DNA of 64,000 nucleotides from Ceriagrion tenellum (taxonomy: Eukaryota; Arthropoda; Insecta; Odonata; Coenagrionidae): positions 3,679,001-3,743,000 of the forward strand of contig OY720644.1 in assembly GCA_963169105.1 (NCBI GenBank), in the 5' to 3' direction. The translations under genes were made by a program, and so were the position numbers. Shown here piece after piece: positions 44,933 to 56,229 of this stretch. The stretch's first letter is position 1, and each line of letters opens with the position of its first letter. A model generated the notes under the pieces. That model searched no databases, was not told the origin of the DNA, and saw only the letters and a list, made by a program, of their open reading frames with translations.

Positions 44933-46352
44933 TGCCCCAAGACTGGAAAGTTGCCAATTTCACACCGATATTTAAAAAAGGAAATAGAATTGACCCACGA
45001 AATTATAGGCCTATATCGTTAACATCACTTTTATGCAAGATCCTCGAACACATTGTCGTTAGCAATATTATGGCATTCCTGGATAACCATAACCTCTTAC
45101 ACAGCAGTGAGCATGACTTCCGTAAGGGCAGGTCCTGCGAAGCACAGCTTGCGCTCTTTCTTCATTACATCCTTAAATCAGGTGAATCCAATAAGCAAAT
45201 CGACGCAATATTACTTGATTTCAAGAAGGTATTCGACAAGGTTCTGCACAAAAAACTCATTTATAATTAATATTCATGCGGAGTTAATAAAAAAATAGTG
45301 AACTGGATAAGTGACTTTCTCAGTGATCGAAAACAAAAAGTAGTTATTGACGGTTTTTGCTCTGATATGGCCGAAGTCACATCCGGTGTACCTCAAGGAA
45401 GCGTGATTGACCCTCTTTTATTCACTATTTATCTATTTATATCAATGACCTAAGTCCTACAGATAGCAGTAAATTAAGATTATTTGCAGACGATACAGTA
45501 ATCTACCGTGAAATAAGCGAAGACACGGACATTGTAGTTCTGACATCTGACCTTAACAATGTTCATTCGTGGTGCCAGGAGTGGGGTTTTAGAACTAAAT
45601 ATCAGCAAATGCACCACAGTTCACTTCCTGCGAAAGTCATCACAAAAAAGCCATACCTACACCGCGGGTGGAGTAAACATAAAATCTTTAGATACAGTTA
45701 AATATCTTGAAATTACCTCAACTTCAGATATATCGTGGGGGACACACATACAAAACATATGCGGCACAGCATTAAAGAAACTAGGTTTTGTTAAGCGTAT
45801 AATAGGAAGGCCCTCGGATGAAAAAGTAAAAGGGAGGTTCTATTTCTCTCTGGTTAGGCCACACCTCGAATACGCCGCGAGAATTTGCGACCGTGGTCAT
45901 TTAGTTCAACCAAAAAAATTAACAAAATACAAAGAAGAGCGGCACGCTTCGTTAAAGACTTCCACAAAAGAACATAGTGTTACACAACTGTTAGGGGGAT
46001 TAAGGTGGGAGCCCCTAGAGACTTGGAGGCTGAACGCTAGTCTTAGGCTGCTTGAGATAGTCAGAACTGGTGTGTTTCAGAGCAACACAGAGAATATTAT
46101 CATGATATCTCACTACATTTTTAAGTGTGACAGAAGCGATAAAATTAGAGATACTCTGCTGAACAGATAGGCACAAAAACTCGTTCTTTACGCGCACAAA
46201 AAGTGACCACAATAGAACCTAAACTCCTCTAAATACACTCCCATAACACATATCACCAGTTCATCTCCAAAAATGTTACATCTTTACACCGCTGGTGACC
46301 TACCACCCCCTGCCACACGCCCATGCGGCGGCTCGCGGGGTAGTATGTAGAT
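44933..46352 (+). mobile_element. CR1/L2-like LINE, 3' half with most of RT (best copy)
   Basis: The first frame (to 45,270) has VPQDWKVANFTPIFKKGNRI, PRNYRPISLTSLLCKILE, and LLDFKKVFDKV. Then EVTSGVPQGSVIDPLLF (about 45,375), LRLFADDTVIYRE (about 45,473, intact FADD catalytic pair) and a 203-codon frame (45,559-46,170) with RPHLEYAARI and LGGLRWEPLETWRL. The 3' UTR ends GGCGGCTCGCGGGGTAGTAT then GTAGATGTAG at 46,352. There are about four frame breaks, so it is non-functional, but it is the reference copy for the family in this window. 5'-truncated at the RT start. Confidence 0.92.
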
Positions 46353-47009
46353 GTAGTTGAATGTTGTGACTGTATGGACATTTTTCACCCATTTTATATT
46401 TCACATTTATAGTTTACTCATTGAGTATCAACGTAATCATTGATTGTACATACAGTTTGTTGTATTCGGGGTCCAATTTAATATGTATTTAAAATTCTTA
46501 TATTGTGCCATTACTATTTCGAGGGTTCCGATTCTGCGATTACGTACGCAAGGGAAACTGGGCTTTTTATGGTGCTTTATTTATGGTGGAAACGAGACGA
46601 GACGAGACCGGGGATCACGGGACGAGACTCCACACGATACCCGAGTTCAGAAAAAGAGACTGAGACGAGACTGGCTCAAGTCTCGTCTCGTGGCAACACT
46701 ACCTAGGAAAAAGAATGCGGATTCCTAGGAATGTAAGCGGTACAAAGAAGGAAATCTCCCAGACATGACGGGATGATCATCGTCAGGCCTTCTTGTCCAT
46801 CTTGAAGTCTAGCGGATGAGTTTCAGACAGTATGGGAGTGGTCCAATGGTAAATACAAGGGAAGAGTGGAAGCGTGCAGAATAAGATTATGGGACACCTG
46901 AAGCGGGATTGGTGCGAGGATTGGACGGAGGGAGACGGACCAACAAGGACAAACAGAGAAAGAACTATTAACAGTAAAATCATTCATTACAAGTGTTGCA
47001 GCATACTTC
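46353..47009. other. No gene; contains an ACGAGACGAGACG inverted-repeat patch (46,592-46,692)
   Basis: GACGAGACGAGACC at 46,594 pairs with TCTCGTCTCG at 46,681, with more GAGACGAGAC words between. The outer right side reads GTGGCAACACTA, a word seen at MITE ends in arthropods. Called only as a possible MITE. Frames at 46,444 and 46,503 are made by this repeat. Confidence 0.4.
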
Positions 47010-47894
47010 TAGGAGAGTTGTTTTTTAAGTTAGTATCGCTTTAAAATAATAAAAAAGCAAGTATACTTTTGTATGATTATATACTTTCCCGGCGAATAAC
47101 ATTTGTGTAAATTTCTCGGGCTCGCCACCCGGGTACCCGGCGGCGAGAAATTTACACAAAAGTATACTTTTCGTTGCAATTTAATTTTTCCATGAACAAC
47201 TCTACCTTAATGTACTTTTCTACATAATTTCCACTAATGTTAAGGCACTTATCGGATCGTGGAACCAGATTTTGAATCCCATCCCCACGGAAGTCTGCCG
47301 CCTGATTTGACTACCACTGTAAAACGGTCGTTTTGACCTCATCATCGTCATCGTTGCGCTGATCGCCCAGATGCGTCTTCAAATGCAAATACAAGTGGTA
47401 GTCACTGGACCCTAGATCGGGACTATACGAAGAGTGATCAAGTTGTTCCCAGCCAATTGATCCAATGATATCTTGAGTTTGATTAGCCGTGTGTGGACGG
47501 GCATTGTCTTGGAGCAAAACGATCCCATCACTCATCATGCCGCGCATTTTGTTCTGGATTCTCTAATATGTCTAACCCATCTCCGTACCATTCCATCGCT
47601 CATAATTTCTTTTCCATAATCTTCATTGATCTGACGATGAATCTCAGCCGCTTTCACACCTTTAGGACTGAAAAAACGAATCACAGAGCGTTTTTCACAG
47701 TCGGCGGGATTCTCAATCGGCGGAGGCATTTTAAATACTCACATACAAACGTTAACACGGTCGAATGTTTCAGTAATGACGTATGAGGCTTCCTTACAGA
47801 TGTAGGTGTACAGCACGTATGCACCAAATGTCCACCGCAGCACTGCAGTGGCCGAATTTCAAAACGGCACTTACTTAAAAAAACACGCCTCGTA
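47010..47894 (-). mobile_element. mariner transposon, internally deleted, with TIRs and TA flanks
   Basis: TIRs: GGAGAGTTGTTTTTTAAGTT (left, from 47,012) and, reverse-complemented, CGAGGCGTGTTTTTTTAAGT (right, to 47,892); each flanked by TA (47,010-47,011 and 47,893-47,894). Total 881 bp against about 1.3 kb for full mariners. On the minus strand the N-terminus (47,729 down) reads MPPPIENPADCEKRSVIRFF, then KAAEIHRQINEDYGKEI, the HTH region. The C-terminal catalytic part (47,547-47,311) has LLQDNARPHTANQTQ and YSPDLGSSDYHLYLHLK. The middle, including the first catalytic Asp, is deleted around 47,540-47,570. Confidence 0.9.
47060..47173. repeat. Nested palindrome at the 3' side of the mariner
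   Basis: TTTGTGTAAATTTCTCG (47,102-47,118) pairs with CGAGAAATTTACACAAA (47,144-47,160); the outer AGTATACTTTTGT (47,060-47,072) pairs with AGTATACTTTT at 47,161. The left arm carries about 30 extra bases (47,073-47,101). The core CCGGGTACCCGG (47,129-47,140) is itself a perfect palindrome and is markedly GC-rich. Confidence 0.85.
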
Positions 47895-49119
47895 CTATAA
47901 TTTAACAAAAATCAAACCAGTGGTATCTCAGCGGTAATGGCATCGCGAAATCTGAGTATCGCACTTCGGTGGTCTAGAAATTGACTCTTTTTCCTATTCG
48001 TCAATTAAAAACTCTTTCGCTCAAGTTGAGTTAATATAGTATATCATTTTACTAAAGCAAGCTAAACTTTGATGCCTGCTTCATTGAAAACTGGCCGGAG
48101 GGCACTCTGGATTAAGAGGACCAATAGTGACGAGATAAATTCGTACAGAAAGTAAAATCATTCAACAAATTAACAAGCGAGGGGGGATTCGAGTTACTTG
48201 TGTAACAAGTTCCACATATTCCTTCAATAAATCAGAGCTCACAGATGAAACTATTATAGGTTTGGCCTCCCCTAGCTACATAAATACACAACTCTAGCCA
48301 ACCTAAACAATTGCTAGTCAAGAAATGGAGAAAAGAGCCCTGGCCAACTCTCAACGTGGGAACGTCGAAAAAATAAAACTCATATCTAAGAAGCTGACAT
48401 ACAGACTGTCCATGATAGCAGAAACAAATTAATAGAGTATTTAATGCGATCATGGGTAATTCCAACGAGTATTCTCGATTTTCAACGTGCACTATTAAGT
48501 GTCGCAAAATTGTTTTTCTCCCGATCCTGCCACATCCCGACCCATCCCTTCCCAGGCGCCCACAAAACCGACCCATCACTTTCACCAATGCGATCTCTTT
48601 AACCCACCCCCTTATATTCACTCACCCATCCCAACCCACCCCCGCTGTCCCCTTGCCCAAAACGGAGACCTTTACATAATTCATGCGAAGAGACGAGGCA
48701 AGCAAGGAGCTCTCTCTCAACGCCACCCTTATCTTCATCCCTCCCTCCCTTCCCCACGTCCTTCATTCCTCCTCCGTGTCAGTCCACTTCTCTTTCCTTC
48801 CCTCCCTTTCGCCACCACCTGCTCCTCATCCTGCTATCCTGCACGAAGAAGAAGAAGAGGAAGACCACGGAAAAAGACGGAACACAACGAGAGAGTGCGC
48901 GAGAGAGAATGCGAGGTGGAATTAAGAAACGAAAGACACCAGAGGAATATGAGGTTTAGGAACTCAGAAATGTCACCGCTGAGGAACCATGCGATTGTCA
49001 AGGACAGCCTTAAATGATATGGGATTTCCATTTCCAATAATAACAATTAATGATTTGCCACATATTACTTGAGACTGCTTCTGGACCAAGTGACGGAAAA
49101 AAATTCCTGACTAGCTAAG
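47895..49119. other. No gene recognised; strand-asymmetric C-rich then purine-rich tract at 48.5-48.95 kb
   Basis: 48,520-48,840 is very C-rich (CCCACC, CCCATCC words) and 48,840-48,955 purine-rich (GAAGAAGAAGAGGAAG, GAGAGAGAAT). The 172-codon plus frame 48,499-49,017 is low-complexity Pro/Ser/His then Arg/Glu-rich and looks like a product of that composition. At 47,932-47,990 a weak tRNA-like A-box stretch (GTGGTATCTCAGCGGTAATGG) is seen without a B box. Confidence 0.35.
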
Positions 49120-50515
49120 CCGGCCACACTACCCGACCCCACTACTGGGAGGCAACAGTCTCAGCAGAAAGCACTGGTAGCTTAGATCAAGAAGATCGGA
49201 CAGAGTATCACCAGCCACAACTCCGGGCGAGACTGAATTTCACGGAATCGACCGGGGTACTGCGAAGTGGAAGACTAAGGGAAACCACCACATTAGTCTG
49301 CCTAGAAGATGCAGCCCTATGTTAAAGCTATATTTGACATGATGGCATCCTTCCCAGTAAAATATTCCGAATTCCGAATTAGCCCCCAATCGGATCTCCG
49401 GCTGGGAACTACTGGGAGGGGTACATCAGTCAGGTAGGACAAGTGAAGGATAGGAACATGGAACGTGAGGGGTGAGCAAGAAGCTGGAGAACGTGAAGAT
49501 AGAGATGGAGAGGCTACGGGTGGATACACAGGGAGTCAGCTAGATCAAGTGGAGGGCGGGGGCAGACGACTGCTGGAGAGACGGATACAGAGTAATATAT
49601 TCATGAGACGATCAGAGGATTGCAGGTGAAGGCATCATTTTGAAGAAAGAATAGGGTAGGAGAGTGATGTCAGTCTGGCAGTACAGCAAAAGGATTCTGA
49701 TGGTGAAGCTGGAAGGAGAGCCGATGGACACAGTGATCGTACAGGTCTACATGCAGACGTCGTACGTAAGAGGAAATAGAAGAAAAATACGAGCAAATTG
49801 AAGAAGTCCTCGGGGTAATGAAGTGGAAAGACAAACGGTGGAAAACGACTTCATGGGAGATGAACGCAGTGGTAGGAGAAGGAAATAGTGTAGGACATTT
49901 CGGACAGGGCAAAATATATGCCAAGGGAGTAAGATTGGTAGAGTTCTGCAGTGAGAAGAATATGGCAGTAGCTCACTCTATCTTTGAGTATCTTCGGTGA
50001 AGGAAATACTCTTGGAAATTGCCAGACTGATATTGCCAGATACCAAATAAACTACATACTTGTCAGATTTAAATAAAAGAACCAAGTCAAGCAGTACAAG
50101 AGCTATCCCGGTGCGAATATAAACAGTGACAACAGCTTAGTACTCATGGACAGCCACCTTCAATACAAGAAAATCAAGGAGATAAACGCGAACCAAGATG
50201 GGACACGAAAATACAGGCCGAAGAAGTTAATGGAGAAATATTCGTCGCAGCCGTCGACAGGTAACTTGAAAATGAGGATGAACTGAGCATCGAAGATAAA
50301 TGGGATGAGCTGAAGAGGACAATCGCAGAAGTAGCAGAGGAGCACCTGGTGAGTAAGACAAGGGAGCCGTGGATAACAGCGGAAATTAGGAAAATAATTG
50401 AAGAAAGAAGAAAATATAAGAATCCCAGAAGCAAAAGTTCAAAGCAAACCTCTCCAAGACGTTTACTCCTATGGAAGATGCCAAACGATATAGCCAGATA
50501 CCAAATAAACTATCT
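49120..50515 (+). mobile_element. RTE/I-like LINE 5' region and APE endonuclease, degenerate
   Basis: After a probable 5' UTR (49,120-49,450), plus-strand pieces in shifting frames follow the APE endonuclease: IGTWNVRG (about 49,452), LENVKIEMERLRVDTQGVS (about 49,485), SVWQYSKRILMVKLEGEP (about 49,672), TVIVQVYMQTS, KYEQIEEVLG, MNAVVGEG (about 49,861, the GDFNA-type site, with the Asp lost), VRLVEFCSEKNMAVAHS (about 49,930), then the linker to the RT (DKWDELKRTIAEVAEEHLVS, TREPWITAEIRKIIEERRKY, to about 50,430). The RT is missing. This is probably the 5' portion of the family whose 3' tails recur at 42-43 and 56 kb. Confidence 0.82.
50461..50515 (+). repeat. Duplicated endonuclease segment at the broken 3' end
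   Basis: GCCAGATACCAAATAAACTA at about 50,491 repeats the same 20 bases at about 50,036. The preceding bases also match in outline (TACTC.T.GGAA.ATGCCA). In protein terms YSWK..DIARYQINY of the APE domain occurs twice, the second time after the linker, where it does not belong. Confidence 0.75.
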
Positions 50516-50974
50516 GGGATATTTGGGAAGAAAACAGACATTTTCGGGAAAAAAACTCTTTTCCGTTTTTTTCAGTCGCAAAAATTTTGGACTTGGGGCA
50601 TAATAGTAAAATTATTCAGTTGGACAAAAGTATGAATGCCAAATTTTAATAACCCGTAACCACATAATAACTTGTAAAGGCATCTGTCCCTCCCGGCTAG
50701 CTCCGAGCGGGGTCGGACCATGAGGGAATCAAACAAAGAGTCGGGCTGACGGATAATTGTGGGCACCATAACAGATAGTGCAAAGGAATAATCCACGCGT
50801 ACTCGGATGTGTTACATGGAGAGGATAGTATATATGTTATTTGCGTGATTCCTTCAGTGACTTACACTCGTGCCAAGCGCCGCGAATCACTTATCATCAC
50901 CGTGAATCACTCGAAGGGAGGGAAAGGTAAGAGGGAGATAATTAGGAAAAATGCCATTGATGCCAACCCAAAAA
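50516..50974. other. No gene recognised
   Basis: Short frames (50,572-50,796 minus; 50,809-51,021 plus) without motif. Confidence 0.4.
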
Positions 50975-51050
50975 TGATCCATTTTATCTCCAAATATCTT
51001 ACACCTTTACGCGGCTGGTGACCTAACACCCCCTGCCACTTGCCCAAGAT
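50975..51050 (+). mobile_element. CR1/L2-like LINE 3' UTR scrap
   Basis: GGCTGGTGACCTAACACCCC then CTGCCACTTGCCCA matches the 3' UTR of the CR1-like copies (GCTGGTGACCTACCACCCC at 46,290). The usual GGCGGCTCG and GTAGAT tail is missing. Confidence 0.75.
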
Positions 51051-51692
51051 ATAAAAATCCAAAACTACTACCAAATCATGAAGGCAGAGATTCCACATTC
51101 AACGCACCAAACCTCACTCTTCCAGCTCAAAAATTGACAGAGAAAGAAACAAAACGGATACAGAATGACTGACACGCTACAAAATTAATATATCGTATAT
51201 AGATGCATTCTTCGCCATTCTTCGAACGTGTACACATGTTCATTGAAGTTTAAATGCTCTGTTGAAATATTATGACGAATGAGGTCGGTTAGCGTTCACT
51301 TGGCTCCCCTGTCCCAGCACAAAATTAATAGAAGTACGGCTTTAAGATGATTTCCTTCCCAAACGGAGCACCGTATAAATTACATTGTTCATGTTCATCC
51401 AGAGGACGTATGCTTTGTTAGGAATACGTTTAAAATTTATTTATTACAATATATATATTATTATAATTAATAATAATAATCAATAATATATATATTATTT
51501 ATAATTAAAAACGAATTTAAAAACCTAGCATACTTAGCATATATGAGGAAAAAGTTTCTTTGACAGTATCGTCTGTGGAGGCTGTAAATGCAACTATTAT
51601 AAATGCACAGTCATAATTTCACTCTACGAAATGAACTGGCCACCTAAGCAATAAATTACCTTCGCGAGAATTATCTTACTAATACATAAAAA
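51051..51692. other. No gene; AT-rich near-palindromic stretch at about 51,435-51,510
   Basis: ATTATAATTAATAATAATAA and AATATATATATTATT words form imperfect self-complementary AT tracts. No coding frame. Confidence 0.5.
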
Positions 51693-53198
51693 TCTAGTGG
51701 TGTCTATCTGTTACTCAATAACTCATAAACCACTGAATCGATTGAAACAAAATTTGGTAGAAAGATACTTGATATATCTGGTTCACGCATAGGCTAAAAA
51801 ACAAGGGCCTTGGGGCCCTTTCATCGCCAAAAATTAGCCCTGGAAGATAATTCTTGCCTATATTAGAAACAGGTAAAATATATCTATACAGAATGTACAA
51901 CAATCATGGGGTCGTAAGTCACGCTGGAGCCCCAGTGGGTCCAAAGTTCCAGAAGAATGGTTTCTTATTAGCCTCATAAGTATTGAACGAGTGAACAGAA
52001 TTTAGTGAAATTTTCACACATGGGATCAGTAAAGCTTTTTTAAGGAAATGGGGAGTATAGGAAAGGCCCCTGGGCCCCAAAGGCAGCGTATTGGGCCGTC
52101 TAGTGTCTTATGTGTTTGAAAAACTCAAGTCTAAACATTTTGTTTCAAGTGCAGAGATTTCTCTTTTTGCATATTTTAATTAGTTCTACTAAAGATAGAA
52201 GGCTATAGTTTTCGCCATTTGATGGATAAAAGATTGCAGTTTCTTATTCTTTCATTCGAATTTCTTATTCGAATAAAATTTCCCTAGAAATCGCGTTTTT
52301 AATGTCAGACCATGAATTTTACTTCTGTCAACAATAAGATATTTCCTTGTTAACCGTGGAATTAGCATTAAGGCAGGGACACAATCAACGTGTACGTGTG
52401 ACGCGAGACGTTAACGGGACAACGGGAGACGGGGAACGAAAGTCAGCGGACACAATCGACGTTAACGCGGCCCGGAGTAACAATTGACTAACGCAGGCGC
52501 AGCTAAGAGATCAGGTGTAAACAAGTGTGAAAGTAAATAAGTAGTCTTCGCCAAGAGGTATCCTCAGCAGTTGGATGAATCTGCCGACAGATGGCTCCAT
52601 TTCCCGGATTCTCAGGACTATCTCAGGACTCCCCGTACACGTTGATTTCGTCCGTTTGCTATACTTTCCCGTCGGCCATCTTTTCGCGTATTCCCGTTAA
52701 CGGCTCATGTTACGCGTACATGTTGATTGTGTCCCAGCCTTTAGCTTTAGAAGGGAAATGGGACCTTTACAATGGTGGCTGGGTTTTATATCTAGAGATA
52801 GGTATTACAGTGGAAATCTAGGTCGTATACTGAAATGTTGCTGATTACGATATTTTCAGGGATATTTTTGCCTAAAATTGGCAAAAATTCATTTTAAGTG
52901 GACCAATTTAAGTTGGACCCATGTAAAACAGGAGAATGCCACGAAGTTATATCAATGCGGAAAGCCTCTGGAATGCAAATGGCCTGTAGTTTAGTTTCCA
53001 TATGTTACTGCAAAAGAATGTCGAAACTCGGTAAGCATAATATAATGCGGTTTTCATCTGCTGAATTAAAAAATAAAACTATAATTATAGCTGATTTGCC
53101 TAGAAAAAAAATACGCCTCATGAGCGACTCGAACCTACTACCTATATGCCCTGTATTTCTTTCATCCCCCGTCGAATATCAACGGGTACGTTTGCTAG
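51693..53198 (+). mobile_element. Probable non-autonomous Helitron
   Basis: The 3' end has the Helitron signature: a hairpin CCCGT-CGAATATCA-ACGGG (53,168-53,186), 8 nt later CTAG (53,195-53,198), then T. The wording GGGTACGTTTGCTAGT closely resembles insect Helitron termini. The 5' end is proposed at A|TC (51,693), followed by a CACTGAATCGATTGAAACAA block of the ACTGAACCGATTTTGATGAAATTT kind often seen near insect Helitron 5' ends. No Rep/helicase coding. A 371-bp MITE is nested at 52,371-52,741. The 5' boundary is less certain than the 3' one. The 113-codon frame 52,898-53,239 crosses the 3' end and is not a supported gene. Confidence 0.7.
52363..52749. mobile_element. MITE nested in the Helitron-like element
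   Basis: Left end AGGCAGGGACACAATCAACG and right end, reverse-complemented, AAGGCTGGGACACAATCAAC are terminal inverted repeats; pairing continues through GTTAACGGGA. Flanks TAGCATTA (52,363-52,370) and TAGCTTTA (52,742-52,749) match at 7 of 8 bases, fitting an 8-bp target duplication (hAT-like). Interior repeats the GGGAC/ACGTTAACG words. Non-coding; the 76-codon frame across its right end is incidental. Confidence 0.8.
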
Positions 53199-55401
53199 TA
53201 AGTTATATTTTTAATTATATAATTGGCAAAAAAGCATGAATTTCCAATGATGGCTAGTTATTTACGAGTTAATATGTAAATTGATGATGAAAAATTACTT
53301 TTCACTACCCTAACTATGCTATGTCAAATAAATAATGGCCAAACATGTGAGCTGCAAACCGCGACCACGGCTTACGAGAGGCTTACATAAAAATATATCA
53401 CAAATCGCGAAATACTAAATATTTTTCAAAATTTTGCATGTTCACTGTGTGATGCATATCTAGTTATATAGTGAAGATGAAAAGTCGCTTGTATTTCATA
53501 CAAAACATCAATTTGGGAGAGTTTATTTATTTACGACATTTAACGGCAACATAATACATAGATCCTATCTTTGAATATAGCGAGGAGTATCATGAATATA
53601 TTATTAATTCTTTATAGATGAATGAGTCCAGAGAGTAAAAATTTACAAAAAATCTTGCTTTTCATGCAACAATGTCGTTGAGAAATAATATTTGCATTTT
53701 ATATCGATTTCACAGTAAGCAGAAAAGTAGACAACATTGCGCTAGAGGGCATCATATTTCATGGGAACAATTGACTACACCACCTTAAGTAGCGGAGGGT
53801 CTTGGTGTCCTAAAGTGGAAAGGCCTCTTAATGGGAACTCCGGACACCTATAATTACCTCCTTCAAGAGACTTCATCCTCCATTTAGAGACTTCTCACTT
53901 AAGGATTTAGTGTAGACCCGGCATTAGTGCGTCGACCGATTTATGCACTCCTCGACACTAACGCAACTCTGTGGCCCGCGCGGGAAACACCAAAACAAAC
54001 CGATGAAAAAGGGACGCCTGAACTTATCACCAGCATAAAAACGTCACAAACTTCCACTGCTAATAGTCATGGACAAAGACAAGCATCCATTGGATTAAAA
54101 ACTGATGCCGCCCCAATTAAAATCTCGGAGTTGCTATAGTGATAGATCAGCAATAATAATAACAAGAGTCATGGATTTTTTATGGATTTAAGTACTTATT
54201 CTCGGCCTTAAGTAAAGCGACGTAATTTTATGGATTAAAACCATGTATTCCTTTTGTAAGTACATAAACCCTCTTAAAGGGTGCTTATGCCTAATAAATA
54301 AAATGAACAAATGTGTACACGCCAGAGACTTACAATTTTTATAGTATTTCATCTTCTCTACAGAAGGATATGATATAAATTATTGTAATAACAATACCTA
54401 ATCAACAGCTGGTATGTTCCTATACATACCAACCGAAGACAAAGCCAACTTGAGAGAAATCTTGATAATTGTAATAGTTTTGCAAGTTTTCCCCCTCTCA
54501 TTATGAGAGGCTGGCTGTACATTTCCCAAAATTACTAATTATTCCAGGGAAAACTCTCAAAAAATTATTTTCTTGGCCATCCAAATTTTCGGATAATTCA
54601 TTCACTAGTCCTAACACACAGCCCACCGCGTGTACGTGTGAGTGGTGTGTACGGGCAAGCGATATCAAACAAAAGGGGTTTCATGAGCTTTTTTCGCAAA
54701 AATCTTATAAACAGTGAACAATGATTAAAACGGGAACGTTCTCGCAAAAGAGAGGAGCCTCGGAATGAGAGAAAGACCGGAAAAAGTGAAGACAAGAAGG
54801 AGACATTCTACAAAGAGAGGTTTCAAAGTGACGGAAATTTTAATTTCAAATTCGGAAGGCGCGTGATAATTTCCTCCAGCCAATTCCCATGATTCAAGCC
54901 CCTAGGTCAGGAAGACAGAGAAGAGAAATGTAAAAGAGGGATGAATGAGGAAGGAAAGAATAAGTGATTAGAAATTGAGATTAGATGTACAAGCTCCCCT
55001 CAGGCGATTTCCAACGAGACAATAGGTTTCAATCGATTTCACTTTCTGGAAGGCATGAAGATTCTTCCGTTCCATGAAAACAGATTTTTTCCTCGAGCGT
55101 ATTGACCTTCTTCCTTCAAGGAATCGGTAATTAACGAGTGAAATGGCTATTGGGGATCGAAGCTGAGTTTTGTTACAAGAGAGGGCTTCCTAGCCACTGA
55201 CTTGGGTCTTTCATCTCCTTGTGATTTAGGCTGATGCAGTTTCCACGGCAAATATTTCAACTGCAGTCTCCAGTGGCAAAAGCTCTCTGTGACATTACCC
55301 ATGATGATAACTGCTTATTTTATATTGTTAAAAGAGCAATAGTTGCATGCATGCGTGTATCTACGAATGTAAATATTTTCTCGATATTACGAAACCGCTT
55401 C
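53199..55401. other. No gene recognised
   Basis: AT-rich. A 70-codon plus frame (53,927-54,139) has Thr/Ser/Lys-rich content without motif. A compact GC-richer segment at 53,740-53,930 has short inverted words (GGTGTCC / GGACACC) and could be a decayed small repeat. No RNA gene found. Confidence 0.4.
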
Positions 55402-55743
55402 TCCAGAGGGTATGTTGGATTGGATTGGATTTTTTGGGAGGCGACCGACAGCTAAGGTTACGCTACGCCATAGGGGACATAGGTAAGGGAGGAAGGGTGG
55501 ATGGAAACCCGGCGTCGTCATTAGCCTACTCTTAAGGCAAGGCGCCAAGGGGACCACGGTTTAACGTCTCATCCGACAAACTGTACTTGAAGCTGTACTT
55601 GAAGTGCCCTCCACGAGACACTCAAGTAGGGAGCGGGTTCCCCCTGAAAAACATACGCCTCTTCAGGGATTTGAACACAGAACGCCCGTATGGTTAGCCA
55701 GTACTCTAGCCACCACACCAACCCGATCCCTCCAGAAGGTCTG
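55402..55743 (-). repeat. tRNA-derived SINE with target-site duplication
   Basis: The minus-strand head (from 55,730) reads GGTTGGTGTGGTGGCTAGAG (A box) and GTGTTCAAATCCCTGAAG (B box GTTCAAATCCC). The body contains GGATGAGACGTTAAACCGTG, and the 3' tail is a (TCCAA)n-type repeat with CAATCCAATCCAA at 55,415-55,431. Flanks TCCAGAGGGTATG (55,402-55,414) and TCCAGAAGGTCTG (55,731-55,743) match at 11 of 13 bases, a target duplication of the size made by LINE-driven insertion. Element length 316 bp. SINEs are transcribed by RNA polymerase III from the internal boxes. Confidence 0.88.
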
Positions 55744-56229
55744 TATTTAAGAGGTTTAGGACCCGAGGAATCCATCGACACAAATTCCTCTAGGCCGCAA
55801 AGGGCCCCAAGGCACCTATTTTTCTTACCAAGGCACCAAGTTCAGCAAGACACATGAAAGGCCGTTATGATAGTCCCTGTTAGTGCTACTGACCTCTTAA
55901 AACAGCTGGAATGGGAATCGCTCTCACACCATCTTGAAAATTAAAATCAATATTTCGTGTATATTTAAAACCAATTTATTTTCAGACGAAGTTTACAACA
56001 CATTACGAACTCCAACACACTACGGTAGATCAGATCATGAGAATAAAATAGGGGAAATATATTGTAGAACAGACAGGTTAAAAACGTCATTTTTCTGCGA
56101 TCGATAAGAGTCAATAATTGCTTTAAATGAGACTTTAAAGTAGGTTAGTTGAAGAGATTTTAGCTGATTAATTTATGTAGCCCCTTTTTTCATGTATTCT
56201 ACCGGTAAAGGTAGGTTTTGCTGAATGTC
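55744..56229. other. No gene recognised
   Basis: Short AT-rich spacer. GGGGAAATATATTGTAGAACA and GACAGGTTAAAAACGTCATT at about 56,050 faintly resemble the end of the CR1-like ORF (CRTDR..N.F), suggesting a very old scrap. Confidence 0.35.

Noticed and set aside
46592..46692. ACGAGACGAGACG patch as a definite MITE
   Set aside because: Inverted words are present, but the ends and target duplication could not be fixed; it may be simple-sequence expansion.
48499..49017. 172-codon plus ORF
   Set aside because: Low-complexity Pro/Ser/His then Arg/Glu content follows directly from a C-rich then purine-rich DNA tract; no domain visible.
52898..53239. 113-codon plus ORF
   Set aside because: It crosses the Helitron 3' terminus into flanking DNA and has no domain; probably chance.
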